In this document: positions 19,920 to 20,992 of the stretch, one piece after another
How the letters are laid out: every line of letters begins with the position of its first letter
Numbering within the stretch: the first letter of the stretch is position 1
Source of the DNA: a virus
Length of the DNA stretch: 20,992 nt
Virus record (IMG/VR): IMGVR_UViG_3300023251_000021
Location: 1-20,992 of that record
Direction: 5' to 3' (one strand)
Notes under the pieces: model-generated
What the model was told of the DNA's origin: nothing
The model's database searches: none
Seen by the model: the letters and a program-made list of their open reading frames with translations, nothing else
Position numbers and translations under genes: made by a program

Positions 19920-20078
19920 ATGAGTAAAATATCAAAACAAAAAGCTAAAGACCGTAGATGTTTTAAGCTGATCAACGTCGAGCCTCCAAAAGAAACGGAA
20001 AAAGTTACGTGTCCCCAGTGTGAGTTTGTACAGTACAAGAAGGATTATTGTAGTTTGTGTGGGCATGATTTACGGTGA
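19920..20078 (+). CDS. Small zinc-ribbon protein
   Basis: A 52-residue gene starting two bases after the previous stop, with GGAG upstream. The product MSKISKQKAKDRR... ends in TCPQCEFVQYKKDYCSLCGHDL, a classic rubredoxin-like zinc ribbon (Cys 31, 34, 44, 47). Basic N-terminus. Function unknown; similar mini-ribbons are common in phage accessory regions. Confidence 0.7.
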   Translation: MSKISKQKAKDRRCFKLINVEPPKETEKVTCPQCEFVQYKKDYCSLCGHDLR

Positions 20079-20101
20079 GTTTGCAGAGAAAGGTTAGATC
20101 G

Positions 20102-20218
20102 ATGAGCGATCCAATTTGGCAAACTAAGAAACAACAACAAGCTTTTTACGCGGTGTTGGTTTGTTTTGGTTTGATGCTCATTTTGGTTCTCATTCGATTG
20201 GCACAGATTTATTTGTAG
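20102..20218 (+). CDS. Tiny single-pass membrane protein
   Basis: A 38-residue frame with AGAGAAAGG upstream. After MSDPIWQTKKQQQ comes one hydrophobic helix, FYAVLVCFGLMLILVLIRLA. Spacing to its neighbours (23 and 9 bases) and the ribosome sites fit a true gene in this run of small membrane proteins. Role unknown; lysis or membrane modulation is only a guess. Confidence 0.55.
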   Translation: MSDPIWQTKKQQQAFYAVLVCFGLMLILVLIRLAQIYL

Positions 20219-20227
20219 GAGATTGGA

Positions 20228-20413
20228 ATGATATCGCATTGGAAAACATGGTTTTGGATAGGAGTCATTGTTCTTATCGTTACTGCCACACGTGCCTGTT
20301 TCGGTCCAATAGATGCATCCCGGCAACGCGATATGAATACCACGAGTCATATTTGTTTTGTGGCGGCAGTTATTTTGTATAAGTTGGACGAGAAAAAAGG
20401 AAATGAGAAATGA
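20228..20413 (+). CDS. Small membrane protein
   Basis: A 61-residue protein with GGAG nine bases before ATG. It has an N-terminal hydrophobic helix (WFWIGVIVLIVTA) and a weaker second one (SHICFVAAVILYKL), then a charged tail. The gene follows the 38-residue membrane protein and overlaps the next gene by ATGA. Function unknown. Confidence 0.6.
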   Translation: MISHWKTWFWIGVIVLIVTATRACFGPIDASRQRDMNTTSHICFVAAVILYKLDEKKGNEK

Positions 20414-20931
20414 ATGAGCAAGAGATAGCCTTTTGGGGCAACACACCCCAACATACGATTGACTATGCTAATGAGGTTTGTGCCGAAAACCGGCAACGAA
20501 AGAATATCCAGAAATACGCAGACCTTAGTGATGTTGAGCTGCGAAGAAAAATAACACGGGTATTGGAGCCTGTGCCAGCTAAGATTAGTTCTGTAGAATA
20601 CAATCCTTGGGCACACCAGATTGATGTGGATGTTGATGTTGTGGGTGCAAACATTTCTACAGTTACGAAATGTAAGAAATGTCATAAGGATAATGTGGAT
20701 GTGTATCTTCCCTGTTCTATTCCAACTGGTGCGAATGGAAGCTGGGCGGATCTTGCGGACAAGTTATTAATGCCTCTAAATAGAGGGAATTTGTGTGCCA
20801 CCGTTCGCAAATTTCCATATATGCTAGAAGGCAATGTTGGGTCGTTGGCTACTGGGTTGCTTACTTTTATGTATAAATCAGCCCGTGTCCGTTGTTGTAT
20901 TCTGTTGGGAGTGTATGATCTACGGCAATAG
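20410..20931 (+). CDS. Hypothetical protein with CxxC motif
   Basis: A 173-residue protein with a complete frame, starting at an ATGA overlap. The N-terminal part is helical (AFWGNTPQHTIDYANEVCAENRQRKNIQKYADLSDVELRRKI). The middle is beta-rich with repeated VDVDVV, then TKCKKCHKDNVDVYLPC, a CxxC with a later Cys that could bind zinc. The end is YKSARVRCCILLGVYDL. No family is recognised. The last 61 bases of the window hold nothing I can support. Confidence 0.6.
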   Translation: MNEQEIAFWGNTPQHTIDYANEVCAENRQRKNIQKYADLSDVELRRKITRVLEPVPAKISSVEYNPWAHQIDVDVDVVGANISTVTKCKKCHKDNVDVYLPCSIPTGANGSWADLADKLLMPLNRGNLCATVRKFPYMLEGNVGSLATGLLTFMYKSARVRCCILLGVYDLRQ

Positions 20932-20992
20932 GTATTTACGGACTCGACCCCAATAGGCTCGTGTTGAATCTTTCTTATCCCCCCTTGGTCCT

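Noticed and set aside
20045-20446. 133-codon minus-strand frame
   Set aside because: It is antisense to three rightward genes with good ribosome sites and close spacing.
20932-20992. Possible tRNA-like or gene start at the right edge
   Set aside because: No cloverleaf, ribosome site or long frame can be supported in the last 61 bases.

Overview
The window looks like part of a tailed (Caudoviricetes) phage or prophage genome, probably from a Gram-negative host. A terminase-portal-MuF head module identifies the phage. Two lipoprotein signal peptides, two twin-arginine (Tat) signal peptides and a spanin-like nested gene pair suggest a diderm host. Genes are densely packed, with many ATGA stop/start overlaps. 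No tRNA, rRNA, integrase, transposase or CRISPR array was seen.

Layout. Positions 1-4749 are read leftward and form a replication/regulation arm: a small unknown gene, a Cys-pair protein, an XRE-type HTH regulator, a sigma-70 region-2-like protein, an SNF2-type helicase, a ribbon-helix-helix-like small protein, a membrane-anchored protein, a DnaG-type zinc-finger/TOPRIM primase and a ParB/Srx-like protein that runs off the left edge. Positions 4750-5000 are an AT-rich divergent control region with a perfect 18-bp palindrome. Positions 5001-9943 are read rightward and form the packaging/head start: small and large terminase subunits, a DUF1073-type portal, a small Cys-rich protein and a Mu F-like head protein.

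From 10003 to the right edge there are about 11 kb of rightward accessory genes where scaffold and capsid genes would normally follow. They encode a radical SAM protein, a class I SAM methyltransferase, a D12-class DNA adenine methylase, two related Tat-signal proteins, two exported or lipid-anchored proteins, a candidate holin and spanin pair, an HNH-AP2 endonuclease, a NUDIX protein, several zinc ribbons and several small membrane proteins. Capsid and tail genes must lie outside the window or be unrecognised here.

The most unusual parts are: (a) about 310 nt at 15370-15679 built from nested perfect inverted repeats, a candidate structured RNA or leader; (b) 12384-13731, where identical flanking sequences surround different small genes and two Tat proteins, suggesting cassette duplication or exchange; (c) a lipoprotein frame embedded in another gene at 17542-17917; and (d) a cluster of three SAM-using enzymes. 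All functions are inferred from motifs read by eye; no database search was possible.
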